A stretch of 5,476 bases of DNA from Verrucomicrobiales bacterium (lineage in GTDB: Bacteria; Verrucomicrobiota; Verrucomicrobiia; Limisphaerales; SXQI01). The position numbers and the translations under genes were made by a program. Under the pieces are notes generated by a model that ran no database searches, had not been told where the DNA came from, and worked only from the letters and a program-made list of their open reading frames with translations. The stretch covers positions 1-5,476 of the forward strand of contig SXQI01000188.1 in the NCBI GenBank assembly GCA_005793025.1, written 5' to 3'. Below are positions 5,392-5,476 of the stretch, in pieces (the stretch's first letter is position 1; each line of letters begins with the position of its first letter).

Positions 5392-5476
5392 ATGGCCATT
5401 ACCGACGAAGTATTGAACGAACTACTGAAAGATTACCAGAAGCCCGAAGATTTGTTGGGTCAACAAGGGTTGCTCA
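5392..5476 (+). CDS. IS256-family (Mutator-type) transposase, N-terminal fragment
   Basis: Twenty-eight codons are present before the window ends. The translation starts MAITDEVLNELLKDYQKPED and continues LLGQQGLL. This Asp/Glu-rich opening followed by a P-E-D-L-L-G motif is the characteristic N-terminus of IS256-family DDE transposases, which move their element by a copy-paste circular intermediate. The DDE catalytic residues lie beyond the right edge, so intactness cannot be judged. Two ATGs are in frame, at 5386 and 5392. The second is preferred because AGAGGA at 5377-5382 sits nine bases before it but only three before the first. This is the clearest ribosome-binding site in the window, in contrast with the host genes. 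Confidence 0.85.
   Translation, partial: MAITDEVLNELLKDYQKPEDLLGQQGLL

Larger units (their letters stand above)
5336..5476 (+). mobile_element. Left end of an IS256-family insertion sequence (continues past right edge)
   Basis: The assignment rests on the transposase N-terminus encoded from 5392, which is typical of IS256 (Mutator-type) elements. The left boundary is estimated at about 5336, where GGGGCTATAAAGG begins after an A-run, leaving roughly 55 bp before the transposase. That leader length is normal for the family. The right end and target-site duplication are outside the window. The element sits about 104 bp upstream of the divergent Tat-exported oxidoreductase, so it may have displaced that gene's original upstream neighbour or regulatory DNA. 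Confidence 0.7.

Overview
The window looks like chromosomal DNA from a Verrucomicrobiota/Planctomycetota-type bacterium. This is inferred from protein content: a Tat-exported Gfo/Idh/MocA oxidoreductase, an exported DUF1080 (3-keto-disaccharide hydrolase) protein, a xylose-isomerase-like TIM barrel, a second Gfo/Idh/MocA protein and the start of an exported protein resembling planctomycete-type cytochrome c proteins. Such combinations are very common in those phyla. Most starts lack a clear Shine-Dalgarno sequence, and one needs GTG.

Layout, left to right. (1) Bases 1-132, minus: the first 44 codons of an exported protein running off the left edge. (2) 231-1382, minus: a cytoplasmic Gfo/Idh/MocA oxidoreductase. 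(3) 1430-2485, minus: a sugar-phosphate isomerase/epimerase-like TIM barrel, 47 bp upstream of (2) and probably co-transcribed with it. (4) 2486-2757: a 272-bp divergent intergenic region with inverted repeats and weak promoter-like matches. (5) 2758-3546, plus: the exported DUF1080 protein, followed by a convincing rho-independent terminator. (6) 3589-3801, minus: a 70-residue protein of unknown function, convergent with (5), whose stop codon lies in the terminator loop. (7) 3876-5231, minus: the Tat-exported Gfo/Idh/MocA oxidoreductase. (8) From about 5336 to the right edge, plus: the left end of an IS256-family insertion sequence with the first 28 codons of its transposase. No gene-free stretch exceeds 300 bp. 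I see no tRNA, rRNA or CRISPR array.

How the genes may work together (inference): DUF1080 proteins and Gfo/Idh/MocA dehydrogenases have been linked to redox-based glycoside cleavage, in which a sugar hydroxyl is oxidised to a 3-keto group, the keto-glycoside is cleaved, and the keto-sugar is re-reduced or isomerised. Here one oxidoreductase and the DUF1080 protein carry export signals, while the second oxidoreductase and the isomerase do not. That fits a pathway split between cell envelope and cytoplasm. No transporter or regulator is visible, and the substrate cannot be told from the sequence.
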